Shown here: piece after piece, positions 36,311 through 44,975 of the stretch
Layout of the letters: each line of letters starts with the position of its first letter
How positions within the stretch are numbered: the first letter of the stretch is position 1
DNA from: Sphingomonas sp. SORGH_AS_0950
GTDB taxonomy: Bacteria; Pseudomonadota; Alphaproteobacteria; Sphingomonadales; Sphingomonadaceae
Reading direction: 5' to 3'
NCBI RefSeq assembly: GCF_030818415.1
Contig: NZ_JAUTAE010000003.1
Span: forward strand, 98,167-162,166
DNA length: 64,000 bases
Program-made: the position numbers and the translations under genes
Notes under the pieces: model-generated
Databases searched by the model: none
What the model was told of the DNA's origin: nothing
Seen by the model: only the letters and a program-made list of their open reading frames with translations

Positions 36311-36660
36311 TGTGGCGTCACGGTCTGGTAACGCGTGTCGAGCGCGTAGCGCGACTGGACGCCATCGGCACGCCTCACGGTGAGATTGTAGCCGTGTTTC
36401 GTCTTCTTGGTGCTGATCCCGACCCCGGTGCAGGTCGGGAACCCCCCGCCGAGCGCGAGCGCGCGCCACAGCTTCGTGATGGGCGGCACGCATTCGGCGT
36501 ATTGCGTCGGCGATCCGGGTGTCGCGAGGCAGAGGATCACCTGGCATCCCCAGTCCGACGCGAACGCCGGCTGCGGCGCGGCGACCGCGATGACCCCGGC
36601 GGCTGCGAGCGCGATCCCGCCGCTGCTCCCCGCAATCCTTCCCAGCACGCGTCCGATCAT
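36307..36660 (-). CDS. Secreted Cys-containing protein of the transfer operon, unknown function
   Basis: The 117-residue protein has a signal peptide ending at PAFASD and four cysteines (WGCQVILCL, AECVPP, PTCTG) that could form disulfides in the periplasm. The motif LATPGSPTQYAECVPP is familiar from small proteins in VirB operons of alphaproteobacteria, but no function is known to me. It overlaps virB1 by 4 bp. Confidence 0.75.
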   Translation of the reverse strand: MIGRVLGRIAGSSGGIALAAAGVIAVAAPQPAFASDWGCQVILCLATPGSPTQYAECVPPITKLWRALALGGGFPTCTGVGISTKKTKHGYNLTVRRADGVQSRYALDTRYQTVTPQ

Positions 36661-36683
36661 GACCCACCTCCCTTGGATGCACG

Positions 36684-37454
36684 CTACTCAGCCGTCGCGA
36701 AGATGTCCCATTGCGGGGGCGGCTCGGCAGCGACCGCAAGGGCTGACGCTGGCGCAGCGCGGCGGTCAGCCTCTTTAGGAACGGCCTGCGCATCCGCGCC
36801 GGCGACATTGACGAACCAGTCTTCGGGTCCCTCGATGGGCGACACGCGGTCGATGACCTGATCGGCGCGCGCGAAGGCGATGTGCCAGTGATCGGAGTGC
36901 CCCGGGTCGCCCGGACCCAGCAATTCGATCAGCCGCACGCCGTTCTGCCCCATCAAGGCGCGGATCTGAGCGTGGTCGATCGCGTTCACCCCGCCCGCTG
37001 GCACGAAGTCGATCGCCTGGCCGTATTTATGCCAGCTGTAGCGGGCGCCATAGGCCGCGTTCATCGGCCTGATGGTATCGGTCACTCGGCCACCGAAGGC
37101 GCCACGGACAAGCCGCGCGACATTCGACACGGTCGCCCGGTCAATGAGCGGTCGACCTAGACGACTATCGCCGGTGTGCGCCGCGGCGCCCGCATCGAAG
37201 AGGGATGCTGGTGTCACCGGATAGCGTGTGAAATCACGTCCTTCGATATCCAGCGGACCGGCGCCGTGATCGGCACCCCGACTAAGAAGGTCCTGTGCGG
37301 CCCCCTTCGCGTCTTCCAGCATGACAGTCTGCGCGACTGACGCTGCTCCGCTTTGGGCTGAAATTGGAGGGGGCAGGGGGGCAGGGTGACAACTCAGCCC
37401 CAACCCGGCTGCGGAGAACTGAATCACCTTCGCTGTTAATGCCGACGGAAGCAC
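36684..37454 (-). CDS. M15-type peptidoglycan peptidase at the head of the transfer operon
   Basis: The 256-residue protein starts at GTG 37454 with GAGG upstream. Its core has SWHKYGQAIDFVP and GHSDHWHIAF, the zinc ligands and SxHxxGxAxD/HxH pattern of M15 D-Ala-D-Ala carboxypeptidases. Residues 1-60 are a Pro/Ala-rich leader without a clean signal sequence. Together with VirB1 it probably remodels the cell wall during channel assembly. An internal ATG at 37322 is an alternative start. Confidence 0.75.
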   Translation of the reverse strand: MLPSALTAKVIQFSAAGLGLSCHPAPLPPPISAQSGAASVAQTVMLEDAKGAAQDLLSRGADHGAGPLDIEGRDFTRYPVTPASLFDAGAAAHTGDSRLGRPLIDRATVSNVARLVRGAFGGRVTDTIRPMNAAYGARYSWHKYGQAIDFVPAGGVNAIDHAQIRALMGQNGVRLIELLGPGDPGHSDHWHIAFARADQVIDRVSPIEGPEDWFVNVAGADAQAVPKEADRRAAPASALAVAAEPPPQWDIFATAE

Positions 37455-37670
37455 AACGCCTCACCCGCTCACTACAGTCCACATAAACCATTAGACAAAA
37501 ATGACGGTTGTGGCAACCTTCGTTTTGGGTCGGTACTGCGGCACCGGTGGCAAGTATGGCAGCCGCGATCGGTTCACCGTGTTGCTCGGACCCCGCACAT
37601 GCGTTAGAAACTTCCACGGTCTCGCAATGCGGTGCGTACCTGAATGTCGGTCATCGAGAGAGGGTAGGGG

Positions 37671-38300
37671 GTGGGCAAAGTCGTGGCGTTCCTCGCGGAA
37701 TGCCAAGGATCGCCAACAATTGATCGCCAACGGGCTTCTATGTCGCCTGAGGCCCTAATTGTGGTCGCAGGCCGCCAGAGCCTGAACAAATTGAGCGACC
37801 TGCTCGCGCGTAGTGGCGCGCGGCTGGAAGCTGGCGATCGTGTCCTCGTCTATGACCTGTCTTGCATCACGCTCTCGACCTCGACGCTGATCCGGATCAT
37901 CGGCAGAATGCTTCGGGCTGGCATCGCTTTCGAAATCGTTTCGGCAGGGATCGTCATCGAATCCGCGCTTGACGACAAGCTTTATCGGCTGATCCAAGCC
38001 CTGGCTGGACACCAGCGCCATGTGCACGGGCTGAAAACACATCCTGAAACGGCGTCGCGCGGGCGCAAGCCGCTGCTGAACCCTCAAAACATTGCTGACA
38101 TAAGGGCGAAGCTCGAGCGCCCCGGCGCAACGGCAACAGATGTCGCGCGCGAACTCGGGGTGGCGCGATCAACCTTGTTCAACTTCCTCGATCGTTACGA
38201 CCCGGCGCGTAGCGGCGGGCGCAAGAAGATCGGCGAGGGGGGTGCCGAGAACGTCGGCGAGGGCGCTCATCTCCCGGAGAGTGACGCAACTCGAGTCTGA
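37671..38300 (+). CDS. Resolvase-like protein lacking the catalytic serine segment, probable regulator
   Basis: The 209-residue protein (GTG start, purine-rich ribosome site) has a middle region VLVYDLSCITLSTSTLIRI that follows the fold of the serine-recombinase core (compare the VVTRIDRLARS region). It also has a C-terminal resolvase-type helix-turn-helix (ATDVARELGVARSTLFNFLD). The N-terminal YxRVS block with the nucleophile is missing, so it should bind but not cut DNA. It is divergent from the transfer operon, suggesting control of that operon. The last 44 codons are antisense to an XRE gene. Confidence 0.65.
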   Translation: MGKVVAFLAECQGSPTIDRQRASMSPEALIVVAGRQSLNKLSDLLARSGARLEAGDRVLVYDLSCITLSTSTLIRIIGRMLRAGIAFEIVSAGIVIESALDDKLYRLIQALAGHQRHVHGLKTHPETASRGRKPLLNPQNIADIRAKLERPGATATDVARELGVARSTLFNFLDRYDPARSGGRKKIGEGGAENVGEGAHLPESDATRV

Positions 38301-38444
38301 TCGCAAAATCTGTTGAACCCGCGAGAGAGCCAACTCGGCACGAACGGCCAATTGATCCACGGAAAGTCCTGATTGCAGCATCAGTTCCTCAATCCGGCGA
38401 CCTAAGCGATGTCGCAATATTGTAACATCTGTCATCCGAGACAT
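38169..38444 (-). CDS. XRE-family transcriptional regulator
   Basis: The 91-residue protein is a typical Cro/C1 helix-turn-helix: LRHRLGRRIEELMLQSGLSV, LAVRAELALSRVQQIL, then LREMSALADVLGTPLADLL. Its 3' end overlaps the convergent resolvase-like gene by 132 bp. The region upstream is very AT-rich and probably contains its promoter. Confidence 0.78.
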   Translation of the reverse strand: MSRMTDVTILRHRLGRRIEELMLQSGLSVDQLAVRAELALSRVQQILRSDSSCVTLREMSALADVLGTPLADLLAPAATRRVVTIEEVEQG

Positions 38445-38589
38445 GCCAGTTGACCAATATTAAATCGCATTATATAATTCGCATGTCCGTTTATATTAAA
38501 TATCAATTAAATATTACGTCAAGCAGTATTATCTCAGAATTTGGAAGTGATTGTAGCTGGATTCGGAGCTATTGTATTCTCTATATTGG

Positions 38590-38829
38590 CTATGTACGGA
38601 GCATTTCCCAAACTTCCATTCCAACTAGCTCGGCGAAATTTGCCATTACCTCCAAGGTCGGATTGGCCTGTCCTCGTTCGACCTGCGACACATAGGGGGC
38701 CGTGCTACCGCTCTGCTCCGCGAGCTGAGTCTGGGTCAGTCCTAATTGCCGTCGACGCTCTTTCAGCCGCTTCCCAAACAACTCAGCAGCGGGGATCTTA
38801 ACGCTATCAGCTACGATGACCTTTTGCAT
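38590..38829 (-). CDS. XRE-family transcriptional regulator
   Basis: The 79-residue protein has a complete helix-turn-helix (LGLTQTQLAEQSGSTAPYVS, then QVERGQANPTLEVMANFAEL). It is about 145 bp upstream of another XRE gene in the same direction with an AT-rich spacer. It may regulate plasmid transfer or belong to a decayed toxin-antitoxin unit; no toxin gene is adjacent. Confidence 0.78.
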   Translation of the reverse strand: MQKVIVADSVKIPAAELFGKRLKERRRQLGLTQTQLAEQSGSTAPYVSQVERGQANPTLEVMANFAELVGMEVWEMLRT

Positions 38830-39039
38830 GGGTCTATATTATCAAGGTTTTGCGTTTGATACTATGGCGACCTAACAGGCTAGCAGCGACGCGTTCGCGT
38901 CGAAGCTCGCTCGGCTGGGCGAGCAGTGCCAGACCAGCGTGGCGTCATGCACAACCGGAACCGAGCGGCGGTCGCGCATGTGCCCGAAGCCACGTCATTC
39001 GCAACTAAGCCAGCGTTGGCGGTAACCGTGCCTTCTTCA

Positions 39040-39427
39040 CCCCTTGGTGCCTGGCCGGGACGACCATCGAAGCTTGGCCGATGTGAAAGGGCATCGCTGG
39101 GCTATCGAGGACAGTTTCAAGACAGCCAAGAACGAGTTCGGCCTCAACCACCACGAGACCCGCTTCTGGCATGGATTACTAGGGCACGTCTCAATCGTCA
39201 TGCTGGCGGCTATCCGTACCCGGGCCGACGTCAAGCCCCCAAAAGAGTGCGGACGAGACTGCAAATCTGATTCAATGGTTTGTTGCGGGAGTCCGTCGCG
39301 TCGTCACCAGACTGGGACAGCGCCGTATCGAATCTTACCACTCATCGCATGGTCGTGCTGCCTACGCGCTCACGAAGTTCCCGCACAACGCGCAGATATT
39401 CGCTTAAAAAGGCAACTGCGCTGTTAA
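39040..39427 (+). pseudogene. Remnant of an IS701-like transposase, frameshifted
   Basis: The frame reads SLADVKGHRWAIEDSFKTAK and then LGHVSIVMLAAI, the C-terminal catalytic region of IS701-type transposases. The homology jumps to a second frame (LIQWFVAGVRRVVTRLGQRR) and back for the end (LPLIAWSCCLRAHEVPAQRA). At least two frameshifts and the missing N-terminus make it inactive. Confidence 0.7.
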
Positions 39428-39518
39428 AGAAATTTTCTTGCCGGGCTAAATCATAAGGGATTCCCATCGCCGCGATTCGCAAATTCCGAAGTCCTGCTGG
39501 CGTAAGAGGTGGCAGGTA

Positions 39519-39899
39519 GGGCCGAGCATTATCAGTAGATCGTCGAGATAGGGTTGTAGCGGCGATCGCGGGTGGTCTGTCGCGTCGGCAGGCCGCGGTA
39601 CGATTCGGCGTCAGCGCAGCCAGCGCCGTCCGATGCCAGCAGCTTGCAAATCAGCACGGGGTGCCAGCGCCACAGCAGCAGGGCGGCGATCGACGTTCGA
39701 TGAGGGACGAGGCGTATGCCGGGTTGATCCTGGAGGAATACAAGGCGACGTCCGATGTCACCTTGGACGAATTGCAGGCGCTTCTAGTCGACCACGGTGC
39801 CGAGGTCGCATTCGCCACGATATGGCGGCTCTCCGCGCGGCGTGGGATCATGCGTAAGAAAAGGCGGCGCTCGCGACCGACCAGACAGGAGCCTATACC
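39519..39899 (+). pseudogene. N-terminal fragment of an IS630-family transposase
   Basis: The frame reads ALSVDRRDRVVAAIAGGLSR, then AAVRFGVSAASAVR, then VTLDELQALLVDHGAEV and ATIWRLSARRGIMRKK. This is the double helix-turn-helix start of IS630 transposases. The DDE catalytic part is absent because an IS110-type element follows directly. There is no normal start codon. Confidence 0.75.
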
Positions 39900-40906
39900 A
39901 TGCCACAAGCCGTCATCGGCTGCGACCATTCGCGTGCCGTCATCGACATCTGCGAGCTGCCATCAGGGCGGATCCGGCAGATCGCCAATACACCGGATGC
40001 CATCGCCATCTGGCTCTACACGCTCGACCACGACATCCGCCTCGTTTCGAGGCGACCAGCGGCTGTGACGGCGATCTGATCGCTGCTCCGGCAGCACGCG
40101 GCCATCCTTTCTTCCGGGTCAATCTGCGTCAGGCCCGCGAGTTTGCCAGAGCCACCGGAACGCTCGCCAAGACCGACCGCGTCAATGCGCGTATCATTGC
40201 CCGCATGGGCGCAGCCCTCGACCTGCCCGCTACGATCTCGCTCAGCCCCACGCGCATGCGCCTGGCCGATTTTCTGCGCCGTCGCAGGCATTTGATCGAA
40301 ATGCGCAAAGCCGAAAAGCTGCATCGCCACAGCGCAGGTCAGCCCGAAATCGCCCAAGCCATCAAATCCATGATCACTCTGCTCGGCCAGCAGATTGCCG
40401 ATCTCGACCGACAGATCGCAGGCTTCATCGCCCAGGATCCGGCCCTGTCCGAACAGGACCGCCTGCTCAACGCCGTCCCCGGCATCGGACCCACCGTCGT
40501 CGCCACGCTGCTCGGTGAACCCCTCGAACTCGGCACGCTCTGCCGCCGCAAGATCGCCTCGCTCGCGGGCCTCGCCCCGCACGCCCGCCAAAGTGGCACA
40601 TGGCGCGGCGCCAGACGTATCTGGGGTGGAGGGCGAAAGGTCGGCGAAGCCCTCTACATCGCCGTCCTCAATGCCTTACGGCGCATTCCCGTCCTCACCT
40701 CCATGCGCGACAGGATGCGCGCCAAAGGCAAGGCGCCAAAGACCATCCTTATCGCCGTCGCACGGCAACTCTTCGTCATCCTCAACGCCATGATCCGCAA
40801 GCGACAGACTATCGCTCTCACACGAGCGTCACAGTTGCCCCCAGAAATGCTGCGATCTACTTCACAGCCACTGGCTACGATGCAAACTAATCAGAAATTG
40901 CTCTAA
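39900..40906 (+). pseudogene. IS110-family transposase with a single-base frameshift
   Basis: The first part reads MPQAVIGCDHSRAVIDICEL, the DEDD-type start, in the frame of 39900. At about 40046 the homology shifts by one base to FEATSGCDGDLIAAPAARGH and continues to the C-terminal serine-containing domain (VPGIGPTVVATLLGE, then GLAPHARQSGTWRGARRIWG). One missing T in CTCGTTTCGAG explains the break. The signal is not a usual slippery site, so this is probably an inactivating deletion or a sequencing error. Confidence 0.8.
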
Positions 40907-42271
40907 TCACCATGTCGAATGTAGCCGTTGCGCTGTTAGATTGGCACACACCGCAGAGTTCGCCGCTCGCTGGTGCCGCATCGGCGTGCCGCGTATCGCC
41001 CAGTCGAAATGGCGGCGCATGATCTTGAGCCGGGCAATGCGCAGCATAGTTTCGACGTCGATCTGTCTAAAGGGGCCGTCTTGGCGGAAACTCGTAGCGG
41101 CATGAAAACCCAAGGCGTCGACCGACCTTCGGTTGCCGAGGTCGGCGTCGACCGCGATGGCAGGGTGCGGCTGGACGAAGGTGACATCGGCTGGCGACAT
41201 TACACGCCCGACATTTAGAGGCGTATTGCGCACCGCGTTGGCGATAGGATTGGGAAACCACCGCTCAGCGCGTACTTGACCAAAGTCGTATATTTGCGCA
41301 GCCTTTTGGGACCAAGATCCGCCTGATGTCATTTGCACATTGGTAATTTCGAGGCAGTCGCCACCGCTCGCTCGTATCGCTTCCGCAATTCGCGTGACCA
41401 TGACGCGCTCTGGTTCGATCAAAGGTGCTACAGGCATGGATTTGTACGTGAGCGTGTCATCGCCCGCGATATCGAGATTGGCGAGGCGAAACGATGTACC
41501 AGACCCAGTTGTGCTAAGGCCGAACGAGCGGAGCAAGAGTTCGATATGAAGATCGAGCTTTTCAAGCTCGCTGCCGGCTTTCGGAAGGCTTTCGCTAGGG
41601 ATCGGTCGAGCATGCGCGCGCCTAACGTGCATCCCAGCTGGGCTCGTACCATGCCATCCGCCGACGATGTCAAATCCAAGATCAAGTACGGCGTAGACCG
41701 GGACAATATGATAACCGGGATAGCTTCGGGCAAACAGTGTGTCGATCAGCCAACCGTATAAGAAATCAGCGATCGCGAAGCCTAGATACTCAAGCCCATT
41801 CTTGTAGGCCTCGTGCGAGGGGGTCTCGCCCAATTGGACGCCGGCCCCCTTTAAATCAAGAAACTTAGCGCTTCCTGCGGCGTAGTGACCATCGACGGGT
41901 ACGATTAAAGCCCTGCCATAGGCAGGCGGCCTGTAAGCCACGCGCGTCACGCCATCCAGATCGATACGGGTATTTACCCCATTACCGCGCGATTGCGGTA
42001 ATGACACAAAGGCAGCGTTGCGGACCAGCCATTGATTTATCGCGGCGGGACAAGGCTTTCCGATCGCTTCGCACGACTTACACCCTGCAAATTTGTCAGC
42101 AGGATCTGCAGAGGCGCCAAAGAAGTGGGGAAAGTCGTGGACAATAGCACGATAGTTCGCGCAAACGACCTTGGCCCCTTTGACGTGGGCAGCCGTTTCT
42201 TGGCCGATTTCGGCGCTCGAAACTTGGCTGATGTCGTCAATTATAGGTCCCGGGGGCACTCGCGCGAACAT
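40907..42271 (-). CDS. Unassigned protein encoded directly after the RiPP-like precursor; maturation candidate
   Basis: I do not recognise the family. The 454-residue protein has a cysteine cluster CKSCEAIGKPC near residues 64-74, the segment SAKFLDLKGAGV near 138 (faintly like the LKGAG motif of SelO-type AMPylating pseudokinases), YHIVPVYAVLDLGFDIV and AGMHVRRAHARP. There is no signal peptide or membrane helix. It begins 28 bp after the stop of the 47-residue precursor, on the same strand, with a small hairpin between. This is the usual place for an enzyme that modifies the peptide. Its 3' end is at the right edge of the IS110 element but the frame appears complete. Confidence 0.55.
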   Translation of the reverse strand: MFARVPPGPIIDDISQVSSAEIGQETAAHVKGAKVVCANYRAIVHDFPHFFGASADPADKFAGCKSCEAIGKPCPAAINQWLVRNAAFVSLPQSRGNGVNTRIDLDGVTRVAYRPPAYGRALIVPVDGHYAAGSAKFLDLKGAGVQLGETPSHEAYKNGLEYLGFAIADFLYGWLIDTLFARSYPGYHIVPVYAVLDLGFDIVGGWHGTSPAGMHVRRAHARPIPSESLPKAGSELEKLDLHIELLLRSFGLSTTGSGTSFRLANLDIAGDDTLTYKSMPVAPLIEPERVMVTRIAEAIRASGGDCLEITNVQMTSGGSWSQKAAQIYDFGQVRAERWFPNPIANAVRNTPLNVGRVMSPADVTFVQPHPAIAVDADLGNRRSVDALGFHAATSFRQDGPFRQIDVETMLRIARLKIMRRHFDWAIRGTPMRHQRAANSAVCANLTAQRLHSTW

Positions 42272-42273
42272 CG

Positions 42274-42288
42274 TTCGAGAAACTCGAA
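42274..42288 (-). promoter_or_regulatory. Perfect hairpin between precursor and next gene
   Basis: TTCGAG (42274-42279) and CTCGAA (42283-42288) flank a 3-base loop. The hairpin lies between the precursor stop (42300) and the start of the downstream gene (42271). Such stem-loops often stabilise precursor mRNA or limit read-through, so that more peptide than enzyme is made. Confidence 0.45.
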
Positions 42289-42299
42289 GCGCCGATCGA

Positions 42300-42443
42300 T
42301 TAGACCGCCCTTGGCTTTTCCCTGCTCATAGCGAGCATGCCACCGGCAACCGCGTCCATTTCGATGTCGGTAAGCTCGACCACTTTCGACGACGTGACTT
42401 CCTCAGTCATTTGCGCAAGTTCAGCTGAGACTACAACGCTCAT
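42300..42443 (-). CDS. RiPP-type precursor peptide with Gly-Gly leader
   Basis: This 47-residue frame starts at ATG 42443 with GGAAGG six to eleven bases upstream. The leader runs from MSVVVSAELAQ to a motif VVELTDIEMDAVAGG, which matches the LTDxELDxVAGG end of double-glycine leaders of bacteriocin and other RiPP precursors. The core after GG would be MLAMSREKPRAV (12 residues). The first 35 residues are acidic and helical as expected for leaders. It is the first gene before an unassigned 454-residue protein and near a radical SAM enzyme, glycosyltransferases and a sulfotransferase. No C39-peptidase transporter lies in the window. The peptide, cleavage and modification are predictions. Confidence 0.65.
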   Translation of the reverse strand: MSVVVSAELAQMTEEVTSSKVVELTDIEMDAVAGGMLAMSREKPRAV

Positions 42444-42789
42444 TGAAACTTCCTTCCAAGGGGTTGCTCCACTCTATTGTGGGGCAATCATCTAATGCAA
42501 TGCGCAAAAGGGAATGTCAATGAATTTTTAACAGAAGGGGAGTCACGCTGGGAAGGCCAGGGCAATAAAAGAATACTGCCAAGTCATATTTGGCTTATCT
42601 GGATGTTTGATATCTGTGGAAGCCAAAAAACGGTTATTATTTAAGATGATGGGCATGTCATATTTTATTGAGTATCTGTGCTAATGTTCGCACCTACTCA
42701 AAACGACCGGCTCGAAGAATGCCCCCTGCCGCAAAAGTTCGACCATGTTAAGGTCGACCGAATGCCTGCCGATCGTTGGCCGAACTGCG
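42444..42789. other. Leader and upstream region of the precursor gene
   Basis: About 345 AT-rich bases between the precursor and the desaturase gene. It contains an imperfect hairpin TTGCTCCA/TGGGGCAA (about 42464-42487) close to the precursor ribosome site, and AATGCGCAAA (42499-42508), which differs by two bases from the palindrome ATTGCGCAAT found at 58602 and 58622. No other gene is supported. Confidence 0.35.
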
Positions 42790-43743
42790 CTATAGGCGGC
42801 GAACCGTGGCGATCACTTCACCAAGCGATTCGCCATAGGTTGCATTGCAGTGCCCACGAGCACGGCGAACGTAATCGTGCAACACGTGTAACCGATGCGA
42901 GGGAACGCCTGGATAAAGATGATGCTCAATATGATAGTTGTTGTGATTAATCAGGTAACGCCAAACCGAGTTAGCCTTGTATGACCTCGTGTTTCGGAGG
43001 ATAGAGGGGCTCATCCTCTCACAGCCAATATGCTCGGGGATTTCGATCAAGAAGTGTAGCGGTTCAGCCACTAGCAGCCATGGTGCTAACCATAAGACGA
43101 GCACCAATGTGCTTTCGTACCACAGTGACAAAAATACCGCCGATCCGAACGCAAGCATGAGGAAGAGGTACTCGCGGGCGAACGTCGCGCGCTCCTTTGC
43201 CGGAATTTTTTCTGGATACTCGTTTTGAAGCGCCTTGAGAAACGTCACCATAAACGTTGGAATGCGTAGTAGATTCCACGCTCTCACGGCGAAGGCAACG
43301 GGATTGGTTAGCATGAAGGGCGCGTAGTTCACGATTTCTTCGTCGTCCGGCCCACCCACGGACCGGTGATGATGTAAATGATATGAGCGATAGTGCGTGT
43401 ATGAAATGAGCAGGGGCATACCGAGCACCGTTCCGCATAAGCGATTTAGTCGCGACGATTGAAAGAGATTTCCGTGAAGCGCCTCGTGCTGCAGCTCTAC
43501 ACCATGAGCTAATGTCACGCCCAAACCAAAAATCGCCGAGAGAGCGGTCCAAGTATTAGAATGCGCAAGGTAAAGGCAGATGAAAAACGTCAACGAGCCA
43601 ATATAGGCGCAAACTTTAAAGGTAGATAATGCTGGATTACGTCGAGAAATACGACGAACAAAATCTCTCGATGGCAGTACTCCATCGAAATTACCGGTAG
43701 AAATGTTGCGCTTGTACGTTGAATTAGAGTTGGCTATCGTCAT
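42790..43743 (-). CDS. Membrane fatty-acid desaturase-family protein
   Basis: The 317-residue membrane protein has the three histidine boxes for a di-iron centre: HEALH (86-90), HLHHH (122-126) and HIEHH near residue 271 within NNYHIEHHLYPGVP. Hydrophobic helices fill residues 45-80 and 195-235. The third box is of the type found in acyl-lipid desaturases and in hydroxylases acting on small molecules. It may desaturate an acyl chain or oxidise an intermediate of the cluster product. Full length. Confidence 0.85.
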   Translation of the reverse strand: MTIANSNSTYKRNISTGNFDGVLPSRDFVRRISRRNPALSTFKVCAYIGSLTFFICLYLAHSNTWTALSAIFGLGVTLAHGVELQHEALHGNLFQSSRLNRLCGTVLGMPLLISYTHYRSYHLHHHRSVGGPDDEEIVNYAPFMLTNPVAFAVRAWNLLRIPTFMVTFLKALQNEYPEKIPAKERATFAREYLFLMLAFGSAVFLSLWYESTLVLVLWLAPWLLVAEPLHFLIEIPEHIGCERMSPSILRNTRSYKANSVWRYLINHNNYHIEHHLYPGVPSHRLHVLHDYVRRARGHCNATYGESLGEVIATVRRL

Positions 43744-43808
43744 GAAATATCTCCGGCCAATGACGATGATTCAACAGCACATAGATCTAGCATTGTCATG
43801 TAAGTGAA

Positions 43809-44765
43809 TCACGTTATTCCGAAATCGGTGCCGAACTTCCGTACCGTTCGCAGCTCACCCGCGGTCTGCGCGTCACCGATCCATCGATATGCTGCGTCGA
43901 GGACAGATTGGTCGGGGGCAACCGTGCCGCATGCCTTTTCAAGCTCGCGCTCGATTTCGTTGAGCCAAGGCACATTGAGTAGCTCACCGCCATTCTGCTC
44001 AGGCCTAGCGCGCCGCAGGGAGGGATCGAGAAACGATTCAACCTGTTCGCTGGGATGTAACGCCAAGCCTAAAACTGCTTCAATGGACACCAATTCTGCT
44101 CGCCAGTCCTCCAACAAGCGTCGATAGGCCACGAATTTTCGCGGAAGATGTCGAGTTCCCCGCTCCGCAAGGAGATTGTACTTCAGCCAGAGCTCGGCTG
44201 AATGTTTCAGGGAAACGCCCTTCCAGTGATTCAGTGAAATGGCGACTTCGATTGGCGGCCTTACGGGAATAACGATGCGCGGGTCGAGCCCGGCAAGGGC
44301 AATGGCATCGAGCCAAATTGGCAAGAGATTGCTTATGCGGGGATCCTTTACGATAAGCGGACAAGAGTCGTTGTTCGCATCGCTATCGATGAGGAAATTG
44401 GTGATCTCCTCAACGAACTGCTCTCGGATTGAAGTATCCCCAATGTCGTCCACGCGCAAAGTTGTATCAAAGAAACTGGATCCGCTCGCCGCGAGGATCC
44501 GTGCATTGATTCGCACCGCCGCCGTCGGCTCCCAAAAGCCGGTTGGGTTGTGGCGGTTGGCCGGCAGCACATTCTTTGGCAATCTTGCGCCGCATTCGGC
44601 GAGTACCCGTGCAGTGGCAGATGTCCCGCTCCGAGCCATACCTAGGACAAGAACAATCGGTTTGCGCGCTTGTATGCGAGCAACCGCCGGTTCGGCTCTG
44701 ACGCGTTCATCGCTGGGTTGCGTGAATCCGTGAGTACCATCAGTCTTGGGGCGCGCCGATGTCAT
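43809..44765 (-). CDS. Sulfotransferase-family protein
   Basis: From ATG 44765 (GGAGG five bases upstream) the protein has 318 residues. VLGMARSGTSATARVL near residue 40 is the PAPS 5'-phosphosulfate loop, and VKDPRIS near 145 the 3'-phosphate motif. It should transfer sulfate from PAPS to a hydroxyl or amine of the product or a glycan. It is divergent from the radical SAM gene. The precise acceptor cannot be read. Confidence 0.8.
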   Translation of the reverse strand: MTSARPKTDGTHGFTQPSDERVRAEPAVARIQARKPIVLVLGMARSGTSATARVLAECGARLPKNVLPANRHNPTGFWEPTAAVRINARILAASGSSFFDTTLRVDDIGDTSIREQFVEEITNFLIDSDANNDSCPLIVKDPRISNLLPIWLDAIALAGLDPRIVIPVRPPIEVAISLNHWKGVSLKHSAELWLKYNLLAERGTRHLPRKFVAYRRLLEDWRAELVSIEAVLGLALHPSEQVESFLDPSLRRARPEQNGGELLNVPWLNEIERELEKACGTVAPDQSVLDAAYRWIGDAQTAGELRTVRKFGTDFGIT

Positions 44766-44975
44766 GGCATCCTCCAACTACAAAGGTAGCGCATTTCCGT
44801 TCTAATTCTATCGTTTACTTGTCGTAGGCCACCAATATGACAAGAATGATAAGAAGAACAAAACGGGATTCGCGCTTTCAATATCGCCTAGAATCGCCGA
44901 CATGCCAAGACAATTACGGTGGTTGACAGAACAATTATACAAAAGCATCTTCGCCATGTAAAAAAGGATGAGGGA

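Noticed and set aside
39797..40906. Reading the IS110 gene from 39797 as one intact frame
   Set aside because: Its first ~80 codons overlap the IS630 remnant and the true IS110 start in other frames; IS110 homology begins at 39900 in a different frame and shifts near 40046.
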